41,226 bases of DNA from contig NZ_JAKKFF010000015.1 in assembly GCF_022229015.1 (NCBI RefSeq), positions 1 to 41,226 of the forward strand. Reading direction: 5' to 3'. This DNA is from Micromonospora foliorum (GTDB taxonomy: Bacteria > Actinomycetota > Actinomycetes > Mycobacteriales > Micromonosporaceae). Every line of letters starts with the position of its first letter. Position 1 is the stretch's first letter. The notes beneath the pieces are model-generated. The model saw nothing but the letters and a program-made list of their open reading frames with translations, was not told where the DNA came from and did no database searches. Of the stretch, positions 24,531 to 31,451 are shown in pieces. The position numbers and the translations under genes are program-made.

Positions 24531-25310
24531 CGGGTCCTCCGAGTCGTCGTCGGCCTGGTCCTGGTCGTGGTCGTCGCCGGCAGGAGCGCTGCCGGTGGCG
24601 AAGGTGGGGTGTTCGTAGGTGTCGCGGTCGATGTCCTCGGGCAGGAACGCCGCCGAGCACAGGGCGCAGACGATCGGGCCTTCCTCGAAGGCGGCCTTGG
24701 AGATGCGCAGCTTGCGGGGGCACTCGCACTCGCACGAGACGCCGTTGTTGTTGTTCGTGCGGGTCTTGCCTTCCCCGGTCGGTTCCGGGTGGCGGTAGAA
24801 CCGCAGCGCCTCAGTCAGGCCGGCGATGGTGGCCTTGTAGCGGGCGCGGGTGAGGTCGGTCAGGGTGCAGGGCGAGTAGCCGAGCTTGTCGTCCTTGGTG
24901 GTGGACAGGCCGAGTTCGGCGGCGAGGGTGGCGAACTTCTTGTTGTGCCAGCGGCCCTGTCGGGAGGTGTCTTGGATGCCTCGTACGTCGGCGAGGGCGT
25001 GGGTTGCTTCGTGCAGGAGCGTGGTGAACACGGCTTCCGGTTCGCGGGAGAGTCCTTCACCGGAGATGAGGATTTCGGGGAGCTGGGTGTCGCCGGCTTG
25101 CCAGCGCAGGGCGGCGAAGTGGCCCCACTTCATGCCCTGGTTCGCTTTGGTGGGAGAGCCGGAGCCGACCACGAGAACAGCGGCCGGAACTTCGGAGTGC
25201 TGGGCGCGGATGGCCGACCAGGCGGCTTCCAGCGCGCCGACGAGTGCGGCGGTGGAGACGGAGTCTTGACACGTACGTGTCAGGTCGGGGGTGTGGGCGG
25301 CGGTGCTCAT
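24183..25310 (-). CDS. SprT-like metallopeptidase fused to an RRQRL-type zinc-binding protein
   Basis: A 375-residue fusion. Residues 1-225 are SprT-like: HEATH (100-104) is the zinc HExxH motif, His122 in GRWHNKKF the likely third ligand, and CEC (193-195) with CxxC (215-218) a small zinc ribbon. After an acidic linker (245-260), residues 261-375 match the RRQRL-motif proteins of AICEs: MVFYDPTGERYGLPTY, LLTRRQLRTRNLRPGGQDP, then CPEC and CLDC. These parts are normally separate proteins. An internal ATG (codon 261, 24528-24530) has a good GGAGG site, so both a fusion and a free 115-residue form may be made. SprT proteins cleave DNA-protein crosslinks; a role at the covalent relaxase-DNA intermediate is speculation. 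Confidence 0.85.
   Translation of the reverse strand: MSTAAHTPDLTRTCQDSVSTAALVGALEAAWSAIRAQHSEVPAAVLVVGSGSPTKANQGMKWGHFAALRWQAGDTQLPEILISGEGLSREPEAVFTTLLHEATHALADVRGIQDTSRQGRWHNKKFATLAAELGLSTTKDDKLGYSPCTLTDLTRARYKATIAGLTEALRFYRHPEPTGEGKTRTNNNNGVSCECECPRKLRISKAAFEEGPIVCALCSAAFLPEDIDRDTYEHPTFATGSAPAGDDHDQDQADDDSEDPMVFYDPTGERYGLPTYPFKFAPDGLLTRRQLRTRNLRPGGQDPAAQIMWRRGKRVAYLFRLDLAMPKRTATPAQLAAIDKALTARRTCPECQQVKPYYIPRRTGSCLDCTPEVTR
25267..25282. promoter_or_regulatory. Element palindrome, copy 2, inside the SprT gene start
   Basis: TGACACGTACGTGTCA is a perfect 16-bp palindrome within codons 10-15 of the SprT-like gene. It matches the core of the copies at 21078 and 27428. It could mark an internal operator of the long operon. 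Confidence 0.55.
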
Positions 25311-25729
25311 GCGGCCCTCCGGATGGTGTGTCGGCGGTAGGCGATAGCGGCGGCGCACAGCGCCTCGATGACGTCGGCCGGTTTGCGGCCGGGCAGGGTT
25401 TCCCAGTCGAAGACCGGGGCGTGAAGGCCGGCGTGACCGACGGCGATGAGGTAGGTGTTGAGCCACTCGACGGCGGCGCTGTAGGTGCGCTGGTCGGCGT
25501 CGGTGATGCCGGTCAGGTACCAGCGGGGGCGGCCGAACACGGCGGCCCGGATCGCGCCGAGGATCGACGCCGGGTAGGTGCCGGTGCGGTGACAGGCGCA
25601 CTTAGCGGGGCAGGCGTCGTGGGCGTCGTAGAGGCCGGTGGGGGTCCAGCCGTAGCGGCCCAGGTAGAGGGCGGCGCGGTCGAGGACGGCGTGAACGTTG
25701 CCGGTCGGCAGAGCGGAGACGGTGCTCAT
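25307..25729 (-). CDS. DUF6197-like protein, copy A
   Basis: A 140-residue protein: DRAALYLGRYGWTPTGLYDAHDACPAKCACHRTGTYPASILGAIRAAVFG. The order of an aromatic/Gly helix start, a Cys-containing loop and a GAI-x-x-A helix is that of DUF6197 proteins, common on actinobacterial mobile elements. Four Cys/His residues (CPAKCACH) could bind metal. Function unknown. ATG overlaps the stop of the neighbouring paralogue, and its stop overlaps the SprT-gene start. Confidence 0.72.
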   Translation of the reverse strand: MSTVSALPTGNVHAVLDRAALYLGRYGWTPTGLYDAHDACPAKCACHRTGTYPASILGAIRAAVFGRPRWYLTGITDADQRTYSAAVEWLNTYLIAVGHAGLHAPVFDWETLPGRKPADVIEALCAAAIAYRRHTIRRAA

Positions 25730-26262
25730 CGGGCGGCCCGCCAGATGAGGAACCCGGCGCGGGTCGGCAGCCGCTCCTGGCTGTACTCGTGTTCGGCGTA
25801 GGTTTCGAGCTGGTCCTCGGTGGCGTGGGTCCAGTCGTAGTCATCGGCGCAGGCGCGCAGGATGTCCAGGACATCGAGCAGGGTTTGGGAGGCGTCGTCG
25901 TTCCAGTCCGCGACGATCACGGTGTAGGAGTCCGACACCGGGCTGTCGAAGTGGGGCTCGGTCGAGTGCCCGCCCTGGCGGAGGAAGTCGGCCAGGCAGG
26001 TGGCGGTGGTGTCCCAGAGGTTGACGGCGGCACTGTCACCGAAGTACCGGTCCTCGATCGCGGCGGAACGGCCGTGGACGGCCATGGCGATGGCACCGAG
26101 GGTGCAGGCCGGCGGGAACGCCGTGTTCTCGGCCAGCTCGTAGGGGTCGCCCTGGGTCCAGCCTCGGAGTTCGAGGTAGCGGGCGGCGCAGCGCAGGGTG
26201 TCGGCCGGGGTCAGGTCGGCCAGCGCGCCAGGGATGGTGGGCTGCTTTTGGGTAGGGTTCAT
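25726..26262 (-). CDS. DUF6197-like protein, copy B
   Basis: A 178-residue paralogue of the adjacent gene: CAARYLELRGWTQGDPYELAENTAFPPACTLGAIAMAVHG aligns with LYLGRYGWTPTGLYDAHDA...SILGAIRAAVFG. The Cys cluster of copy A is reduced to a single Cys. The C-terminal half is acidic and has a regular helix (TLLDVLDILRACADDYDW). The ATG at 26260-26262 is preferred over a GTG nine bases earlier because AAAGGA is then correctly spaced. Function unknown. Confidence 0.72.
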   Translation of the reverse strand: MNPTQKQPTIPGALADLTPADTLRCAARYLELRGWTQGDPYELAENTAFPPACTLGAIAMAVHGRSAAIEDRYFGDSAAVNLWDTTATCLADFLRQGGHSTEPHFDSPVSDSYTVIVADWNDDASQTLLDVLDILRACADDYDWTHATEDQLETYAEHEYSQERLPTRAGFLIWRAAR

Positions 26263-26346
26263 GGCGGCCACGTCCTTTCGTGGGCGGTGGTTGGGTCGGC
26301 AGACCGGGCAGCTTTTCCAGGGCCTTGGCCGGTCTGTCGGCCGCTT

Positions 26347-26532
26347 CTATCGGTGGTGCAGGTGGAGCCGGAGAGTCACCCGTTGCCTGCCGTCGCTGAC
26401 AAGAGCGGGTGCGGAGCGGAAGACCAGGGCGCCCGCGTGTTGGGCGATGGCGGTCAGGGCGGCGATGTCCTCGCCGGTCCCGACGAGCACGAGGTCCAGG
26501 ACGCGGGTTGGGGTAGCGGTCGTGGTGCTCAT
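26347..26532 (-). CDS. Small conserved AICE protein of 61 residues
   Basis: MSTTTATPTRVLDLVLVGTGEDIAALTAIAQHAGA... with a strand, a GTGED turn, a helix, a strand and a basic His/Arg end. It resembles the 67-residue protein at 20798-21001 in outline only. The ATG overlaps the TraB-ATPase stop (ATGA), so it is translationally coupled. Unknown function; possibly a small partner of the ATPase. Confidence 0.68.
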   Translation of the reverse strand: MSTTTATPTRVLDLVLVGTGEDIAALTAIAQHAGALVFRSAPALVSDGRQRVTLRLHLHHR

Positions 26533-27407
26533 GCCGCTGCTGGCAGGTCGGCGGGGGCGGCGAGGCCGCTGCGGCGGCGGGTCCAGGTGGCGTAGTCGGC
26601 GACGCGGATGATGTCGGCGTCGGTCATGTAGGCGGCCTTCACGCGGTTGGGGATGCCGCCTTCGGCGATGAGGTAGCCCTCGCCCTGGTTGTTCGGGTCG
26701 ATGCTGTTGGAGGAGAAGCCGCGGGCGTACCAGCCGTGCCCGAGCACGATGTCCGAGGAAACGTCGTTGGTGCACCGGCCAGCGAACCGCCACGCGAACA
26801 GGTCCCGCAGCGACGGCGGGATGATGTCCGACGACGGGCGCTGAGTCGCGGCGGCGACGATGATGCCGACAGCGCGGCCCCGGGCGACGATGTCGCGCAG
26901 CAGCGCGGCGAACAGGTCCTGGTCCTTCTTGTCCCCGGCGGTGGCGGAGAAGTAGGCGATCTCGTCGCAGGCCACGAGGATCTGACCGAACAGGTCGTTC
27001 GGGCCGATCTTCCGGCGACGGTGCGACAGCAGGAACGCATACCGGTTGTCCATCACCACCTGGACGCGGCGCAGGGTGCGGATGGCGTGTTCGATGTCGG
27101 GGCCGACGAACACGTCGGCGGCGTCCTTCCACAACCCGAGTTCGACCTGCTTGCCGTCGAGCAGGCACAGCCTGACGTCCGGGCACAGGGCCGCGTGCCC
27201 GACGATGGTGTTCAACAGGCTGGACTTGCCCGCGCCGGGCTCGCCACCGATGAGGATGTTGCGGTAGATCATCGGCAGGTAGGCCGGGTGGCCGAACTCG
27301 TCGATGCCGAGAAAGACCGGGTCGAAGATGGACAGGCCCGCGCCGACCGGCACCGTCTGCGGCGCGTCTGGCTGCGGGGGCAGTTCGATGGTGTCCGTGA
27401 GGTCCAT
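26529..27407 (-). CDS. traB: FtsK/SpoIIIE-type DNA translocase, TraB-like ATPase part
   Basis: A 292-residue ATPase. Walker A is GGEPGAGKSS in RNILIGGEPGAGKSSLLNTIVGHA, Walker B ILVACDEIAYF, and the FtsK-type sensor region is GIIVAAATQRPSSDIIPPSLRDLFAWRFAGR. In AICEs this motor moves double-stranded DNA between mycelial cells. It lacks the membrane helices and C-terminal DNA-binding domain of full-length TraB; the helices may be supplied by the protein at 27761-28693. I prefer the ATG at 27407 (GGGAG site); the GTG at 27434 would start inside the palindrome. Confidence 0.9.
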   Translation of the reverse strand: MDLTDTIELPPQPDAPQTVPVGAGLSIFDPVFLGIDEFGHPAYLPMIYRNILIGGEPGAGKSSLLNTIVGHAALCPDVRLCLLDGKQVELGLWKDAADVFVGPDIEHAIRTLRRVQVVMDNRYAFLLSHRRRKIGPNDLFGQILVACDEIAYFSATAGDKKDQDLFAALLRDIVARGRAVGIIVAAATQRPSSDIIPPSLRDLFAWRFAGRCTNDVSSDIVLGHGWYARGFSSNSIDPNNQGEGYLIAEGGIPNRVKAAYMTDADIIRVADYATWTRRRSGLAAPADLPAAA

Positions 27408-27427
27408 GGCAGGGCTCCCGGGGTCGG

Positions 27428-27445
27428 TTGACACCTACGTGTCAA
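27428..27445. promoter_or_regulatory. Element palindrome, copy 3, upstream of the translocase gene
   Basis: TTGACACCTACGTGTCAA, one mismatch from the 18-bp palindrome at 21078. It lies 21 bp before the translocase ATG and is well placed for an operator. Confidence 0.6.
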
Positions 27446-27575
27446 AGCGGGTGGGGGAGGGAAGGGCGCGGGTGGTGTGGCCCGTGAGGGGCCGTTCCCC
27501 GCGCCGTCCCTAGATGTCGTCCGTTCGGGGGCTTATGGCGTCACCCGGGTGCGGGTGGCCCGATCGGCAGGTTGG

Positions 27576-27746
27576 TCAGCGTCGGTGAGTGATGCAGACG
27601 GTGTTGCCGCAGTCTCCGCAGGTCGCGGTGAGTCGGCGGCCGTCGTCGGTGATGTCGCGCCAGTTCTGCTCGTTGCCGCAGGCAGGGCACCAGAGGCGGG
27701 AGTTTCCGGAGGTGACGCCGCCGGAGCGGCCGATAACCAGACCCAT
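27576..27746 (-). CDS. Small zinc-ribbon protein
   Basis: A 56-residue protein with two CxxC pairs, LWCPACGNEQNW and ATCGDCGNTVC, spaced as in a rubredoxin-like or zinc-ribbon knuckle. Likely binds one zinc and may contact nucleic acid or protein in the transfer machinery (inference). The ATG at 27744-27746 has AAAGGAC upstream; an earlier in-frame ATG is less well placed. It lies between the membrane protein and the translocase. Confidence 0.7.
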   Translation of the reverse strand: MGLVIGRSGGVTSGNSRLWCPACGNEQNWRDITDDGRRLTATCGDCGNTVCITHRR

Positions 27747-27760
27747 GACGGTCGGTCCTT

Positions 27761-28693
27761 TCACGCGTAGTCGGAGGGATCGAACCCGTTCGGGCTCGCA
27801 GTGGTGGTGGGGTTGCGCGGCTTGCGCTGGCGGGGCGCATCAGCCGATGCGGTGGCCGGCTGATCGGGCACGTCGGGCAGGTCCAGGCCGACAGGCGGCA
27901 TGCCCGGTGAAGTGGGAGCGTTGGCCGGGATGTCCGTGGGGACGTAGTCCGGCAGCGGCGACACAACGGTGTGCGCCAAGGGTTCGCGACGGGTGATGTC
28001 CAGCCGGATGAACGCGGCGTACTTACGGCCCGCTCGCATGACGCGGACCTCGTTGGCCCAGCACGCCACAGCGAGCTTCTGCACCTGCCCGTCCTGCTCC
28101 AGATCCCGCAGAGACAGCCCCGGGCGCAGCCACACCCAGACCCGTTCACCGGCCGGGGTCGGCTTGGCGAGCAGGATCAGCGGGAGTGAGCCGTGCCGGT
28201 TGGTGGCGATGAACGCCGCGAAGCACAACCGCAGCCGGTGCCGCACGATCAGGCACCAGGCCCAGGCCATGACCCGACGGCGCACAGGTGCGATCGCGGC
28301 GGGGACGCCGACGACCAGGGCGACGATGAGCAGCGAGCCCCACAGCGGGGTCGACTGCATCAGCGTGGTCCAGCCATAGACGCAGGCCAGGCCGAGCAGG
28401 ATCTCTGGCAGCCAGTGCCAGAAGACGCGCAGGACCGGCCACGCCACGATCAGCGCGAACAGCACCGCGCCGAGGACAGCGCCGAGGACGACGCCGAGCA
28501 GCCCACCCAGGATCGGGTGCATGTACTCAGAGGCCACCGTGGCGGCCAGGAGGCCGACCACACCGAGGGTGACCCAGAACGCGATGGTGGCCCGACGACG
28601 GTACGAGCGGGCAACCGGCGCTTCGATGACAGTGACGTTGTTGCCCCCACGGTTCGACCAGCCGAACGGGGACCTCTGGCTAGACTTGGACAC
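27761..28693 (-). CDS. Membrane protein, probable partner of the TraB-like ATPase
   Basis: A 310-residue protein. A basic cytosolic N-terminus precedes four or five hydrophobic helices (about 36-130: FWVTLGVVGLLAATVASEYM, LLGVVLGAVLGAVLFALIVAW, LPEILLGLACVYGW, LLIVALVVGVPAAIAPV). A soluble domain (about 140-245, with ERVWVWLRPGLSLRDLEQDGQVQKLAVACWANEVRVMRA) and a Pro-rich tail follow. The layout resembles the N-terminal half of FtsK-like proteins with its domain before the motor, so it may anchor the separate ATPase encoded nearby. GTG start at 28691-28693 with GGAGG. Confidence 0.75.
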   Translation of the reverse strand: MSKSSQRSPFGWSNRGGNNVTVIEAPVARSYRRRATIAFWVTLGVVGLLAATVASEYMHPILGGLLGVVLGAVLGAVLFALIVAWPVLRVFWHWLPEILLGLACVYGWTTLMQSTPLWGSLLIVALVVGVPAAIAPVRRRVMAWAWCLIVRHRLRLCFAAFIATNRHGSLPLILLAKPTPAGERVWVWLRPGLSLRDLEQDGQVQKLAVACWANEVRVMRAGRKYAAFIRLDITRREPLAHTVVSPLPDYVPTDIPANAPTSPGMPPVGLDLPDVPDQPATASADAPRQRKPRNPTTTASPNGFDPSDYA

Positions 28694-28733
28694 GACAAGT
28701 CCTCCCTACCTAGGGACCTTGTTGGACAGGACG

Positions 28734-28769
28734 CGGGGTCGCAGACGACGCCAATCAACGGCGACCCCG
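28734..28769 (-). repeat. Hairpin between the 110-residue gene and the membrane-protein gene
   Basis: Arms 28734-28742 and 28761-28769 pair perfectly over 9 bp with an 18-nt loop. It could be a partial terminator that lowers expression of the downstream transfer genes, or protect mRNA ends. Confidence 0.4.
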
Positions 28770-28815
28770 TGTCCACCTCTTCACCTCTTGTGGAGCCGAA
28801 CAGGAACACCGGCCG

Positions 28816-29148
28816 CTAGACGGCTGCGGTCTCCATCGCGGTCAGCGCCGACGCCCGAAACGCGACACCCGAGCGGACCTTCCCGTCCCGGTCGTTGACC
28901 CAGGGCAGCGCCTCCAGGTCCATCGGCACCACCGGCTGACGAACAGCCACCGCCGGCATCACCGGGCTGACCACCGTCACGTTGATGACCTCCGCGCTTC
29001 CCTCCGACAAGGCGTAGAGCTGCACCGCCCACATCGGCTGCTTCGTCTCCCGGTCGAACTTCTGCTGACCCGTCTGGTCCAGCTTCGGAACCGGGTTCAC
29101 CGCGACCTCGTACGACACCCGCGAGGTGTCCAGCAGCAGACGTCCCAT
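28816..29148 (-). CDS. Conserved AICE protein of 110 residues, unknown function
   Basis: MGRLLLDTSRVSYEVAVNPVPKLDQTGQQKFDRETKQPMWAVQLYAL and a C-terminal GVAFRASALTAME. The pattern is mostly beta-strand. Proteins like this stand at the head of many AICE transfer operons. Lacks membrane or catalytic motifs. ATG at 29146-29148 with a GGGAG site; first gene behind the promoter at 29210-29238. The strand-rich fold with a KQPMW motif suggests a ligand- or nucleic-acid-binding barrel, which is speculative. Confidence 0.7.
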   Translation of the reverse strand: MGRLLLDTSRVSYEVAVNPVPKLDQTGQQKFDRETKQPMWAVQLYALSEGSAEVINVTVVSPVMPAVAVRQPVVPMDLEALPWVNDRDGKVRSGVAFRASALTAMETAAV

Positions 29149-29278
29149 GACTGACTCCCTTCAACTAGGGCTCGCTCACCTTGAGCGATCGCCCGTGTTC
29201 GATGGGATCAGCGTAGCCCGTACAAAAGTACGTGTCTAGTATTTCAGTATGGGTCATCGATTAGAATCTTGGTACGAA
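29149..29278 (-). promoter_or_regulatory. Main promoter of the AICE operon
   Basis: TAGACA (29233-29238, minus strand) and TACGCT (29210-29215) with a 17-bp spacer form a good promoter; the leader would be about 55 nt. The -35 box is joined to ACGTAC, giving GACACGTAC, one half of the element palindrome, so the same regulator may act here. A small hairpin (29173-29187) lies in the leader. Confidence 0.55.
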
Positions 29279-29307
29279 GAAGGGCGCCCCGCTGTGGGAC
29301 GCCCTTC
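29279..29307 (-). terminator. Terminator after the XRE-TPR gene
   Basis: Hairpin with GAAGGGCG arms (29279-29286 and 29300-29307), extended by CCC/GGG pairs. It lies 28 bp beyond the stop of the regulator gene and separates it from the transfer operon. Confidence 0.75.
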
Positions 29308-29334
29308 GGTCCAGCTCGGAACGTGTGACGGTAG

Positions 29335-30531
29335 CTAGGCCACTCCTACGCGGCGAGCCAAGGCTGCCAGTCGGTCGGAGGGGGTGGGTTCCATCCGTAC
29401 AAGGTCGGAAACCATCGTTTCGACCACCGGGTGTCCCTTAACCTGCTCCGGGGTCAGTGCCTCGGCTTGCTCAAGTGCATCGACCGCCTCAGAGACCCTG
29501 CGACGCTGAGTCCAGGCGCGTGCCACGTACATGAGGAGCCGAGCCTGCCGCTCCGACGACAGGCCGGACGAGTCGATCCGCTCCGCCGTCCGGAGCGCAG
29601 AACCGGCGTCGCCGAGTTCGACTGCCACCGCGACCTCGTGTAGCTGGACATTCGTGGGGCCAAACTCGGTCTCGTAATCGTTGCGGTCGACCCCCAGGAG
29701 CTGAGCTGCCTCTCGCGCTACTCCAAGATACTCGTGAGCCCTCTGGTCATCTCCCATTCGCGCAGAGGCCACAGCCAGTTGCAGATTCAGCGCGCCGAAC
29801 AGCGACACAGCCGCCGGCTTGTCCGCCGATACCTCGGACTCAAGCGCTGCCGCAGACGACGATGCAGCGCTTATGACCTGCTCAAATTGCCGCCCGCCCT
29901 GAAACACCAGCGCAAGGCGGAACGTTCCAGCGGCGACCAACAGCGGGTCTCCGACCTGCTCCGCAACGAGCAACGCCCGATCGATTGCGACCCAGGCCGC
30001 CTCATGCTGACCAAGCTTCGACAGTGCAGCTGAAAGGGCGTGATATACCGACGCTAGCTCGGTGAGGTACGTCTTCCGCACCTCGCCTTTGGCGGATCGT
30101 GTTGCTCTCTCCAGATCCGGCAGTAGGCCCCGCAGCAACTCGGCCAGGTCCTCGTAACGGGCGGCATGCGCGTATGTCCAGCACAGATCGGCTCGCTCGG
30201 CTGTCTGCGGCAAGGGAAGCTCTCGGTCCTTGCCTAGGATCGCGGCCATGAGGTAGCTGGTACTTAGCACCGAGCGTAGGGCGGCAGCCGCCGAGGGAAC
30301 CTCAGCGCTCTCCGGATCCGCAGTGCCCGGGGCCAGTTCAGCCATCGGGATCCCGAGGGCACCCGCAATCCGCTCCAAGATGGAAACCCGGTCAATCGAA
30401 CGCACCCCGCGCTCGACCTGGGAAAGCCAAGCCTCAGACCGGCCGATAATCTCGGCAAACTCACGCTGAGAGAGTCCACGCTTTTGCCGCCGGGTAGCTA
30501 TAAGTCGACCTTGCTCGTTGCTGTCAGGCAT
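29335..30531 (-). CDS. XRE-family regulator with TPR domain
   Basis: A 398-residue protein. The N-terminal helix-turn-helix is RLIATRRQKRGLSQREFAEIIGRSEAWLSQVERGVRSIDRVSILERIAGALGI (residues 9-61). The rest is helical with tetratricopeptide-like repeats, as in RRNPP-type or Streptomyces BldD/NsdA-like sensors. It is probably the element's own regulator, perhaps responding to a peptide or small ligand through the TPR part (inference). ATG at 30529-30531 overlaps the end of the ABM-protein gene by 8 bp, so they are coupled. The palindromes recurring in the element are candidate targets. Confidence 0.88.
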   Translation of the reverse strand: MPDSNEQGRLIATRRQKRGLSQREFAEIIGRSEAWLSQVERGVRSIDRVSILERIAGALGIPMAELAPGTADPESAEVPSAAAALRSVLSTSYLMAAILGKDRELPLPQTAERADLCWTYAHAARYEDLAELLRGLLPDLERATRSAKGEVRKTYLTELASVYHALSAALSKLGQHEAAWVAIDRALLVAEQVGDPLLVAAGTFRLALVFQGGRQFEQVISAASSSAAALESEVSADKPAAVSLFGALNLQLAVASARMGDDQRAHEYLGVAREAAQLLGVDRNDYETEFGPTNVQLHEVAVAVELGDAGSALRTAERIDSSGLSSERQARLLMYVARAWTQRRRVSEAVDALEQAEALTPEQVKGHPVVETMVSDLVRMEPTPSDRLAALARRVGVA

Positions 30532-30841
30532 TCAGTGAACCGAGACCCTTGCTAGGTCCGACCGTTAGAAACTCAACCCGCGCGTCCTGCGTGTACGGTT
30601 CGCGCTCCTTGTGGAAGCGGATCACGTGAGGTTGCACTTCGTGCGCCTCGAATGCTTCTCGGTCTGCGTAGCACTCGTAGAAGACTCGGGCAAGAGGTTC
30701 CCCCTCGACGGAGTGCGTCGCGTAAATCAGCGTTCCTGGTTCGCGGGCACGGATTTCAGTCCCTGTCTCTGCGACAAGCGCGTCAAACGCCTTCGCGCTC
30801 TCTTCGTCTTTCAGATTGAAGCGCACTACCAATGCGAACAT
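30524..30841 (-). CDS. Antibiotic-biosynthesis-monooxygenase (ABM) fold protein
   Basis: A 105-residue ferredoxin-like fold protein: MFALVVRFNLKDEESAKAFDALVAETGTEIRAREPGTLIYATHSVEG...RVFYECYADREAFEAHEVQPHVIRFHKE. It matches the ABM/YgiN family (small heme- or quinol-linked monooxygenases and isomerases, usually dimeric). A true enzymatic role is not certain; the H-x-x-x-P pattern after AFEAH is typical. Paired with the XRE regulator through gene overlap, so it may generate or sense its ligand. GAAAGG ribosome site before the ATG at 30841. Confidence 0.83.
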   Translation of the reverse strand: MFALVVRFNLKDEESAKAFDALVAETGTEIRAREPGTLIYATHSVEGEPLARVFYECYADREAFEAHEVQPHVIRFHKEREPYTQDARVEFLTVGPSKGLGSLNA

Positions 30842-30865
30842 GCAGCCACCTTTCCTGCTCAACCG

Positions 30866-30899
30866 AGAGTTACGGCTTGCGTACGCAACTCTAGCCGTA
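30866..30899. promoter_or_regulatory. Compound operator upstream of the ABM-XRE pair
   Basis: Three interleaved dyads: AGAGTT/AACTCT (30866-30871, 30887-30892), TACGGCT/AGCCGTA (30871-30877, 30893-30899) and the perfect palindrome TTGCGTACGCAA (30877-30888). The GTAC centre is shared with the TTGACACGTACGTGTCAA sites. It lies about 25-58 bp before the ABM start, a likely autoregulatory site. Confidence 0.5.
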
Positions 30900-31261
30900 C
30901 TCTTGTTCGGCCACCCGTATTCTATTACGGATCTGTCCGGCGGGGTAGCCGGTGGTCAGTTGAGCGCTCTGAGGCGAGTAGCACCTGTGTGAGAACTTTC
31001 TGTACGGGATCAAGGCGGCCCGCTTCGCAGGCCGCTCGCGCCGCCGACCAGGGGCCGACCCAACGGGGTCGCCGATCGGGGACCCCGCGCCCTTAGCGCA
31101 AGCGCACGGGCGCACCCCGAACGGTTGCAGCCCCGCCGGCGGCGCGACATACGAAGAAGCCCCGGGCCGCCATGGTGAGTGGCAGTCCGGGGCTTCGATG
31201 TTGAGGACGGCGACCAGGGCGTGCCTCCGGCGGGGTCCTCCGGCGCTCTGGGATGGTTGAC

Positions 31262-31402
31262 GCCATCCCGACACCCTTCGTCCGGGCGAGCCGAGCAGGT
31301 GGTGCCTGCCTGGCCAAGGTCGTTCAGACGGTGGGGTGCTCCACCTTGGCCAGGCAGGCACCACCCACTCCACAATGTGCGGACGAAGGCCGACGGGATG
31401 GC
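31262..31402. repeat. Large imperfect inverted repeat (candidate single-strand origin)
   Basis: The inner arms, 31298-31320 and 31343-31365, pair perfectly over 23 bp around a 22-nt loop. Outer arms continue: 31275-31284 with 31380-31389, and 31262-31270 with 31394-31402. The whole folds into a cruciform-like stem of over 50 nt per side. No coding function is evident. Confidence 0.8.
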
Positions 31403-31451
31403 TGGGGCGCGAGCGGGAGCAAAAGTCGGGTGTGTCGTAGTGATGTCCCGA

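Larger units (their letters stand above)
30842..31451. other. Gene-free region rich in inverted repeats
   Basis: 610 bp without a credible gene. From left to right it holds a compound dyad (30866-30899) at the ABM/XRE promoter, a 10-bp hairpin (31156-31165 with 31187-31196), a 7-bp hairpin (31250-31256 with 31263-31269) and a very long stem (31262-31402). A last hairpin (31424-31430 with 31447-31453) touches the stop of the next gene. The density of structure suggests a single-strand replication origin or transfer site. Confidence 0.7.
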
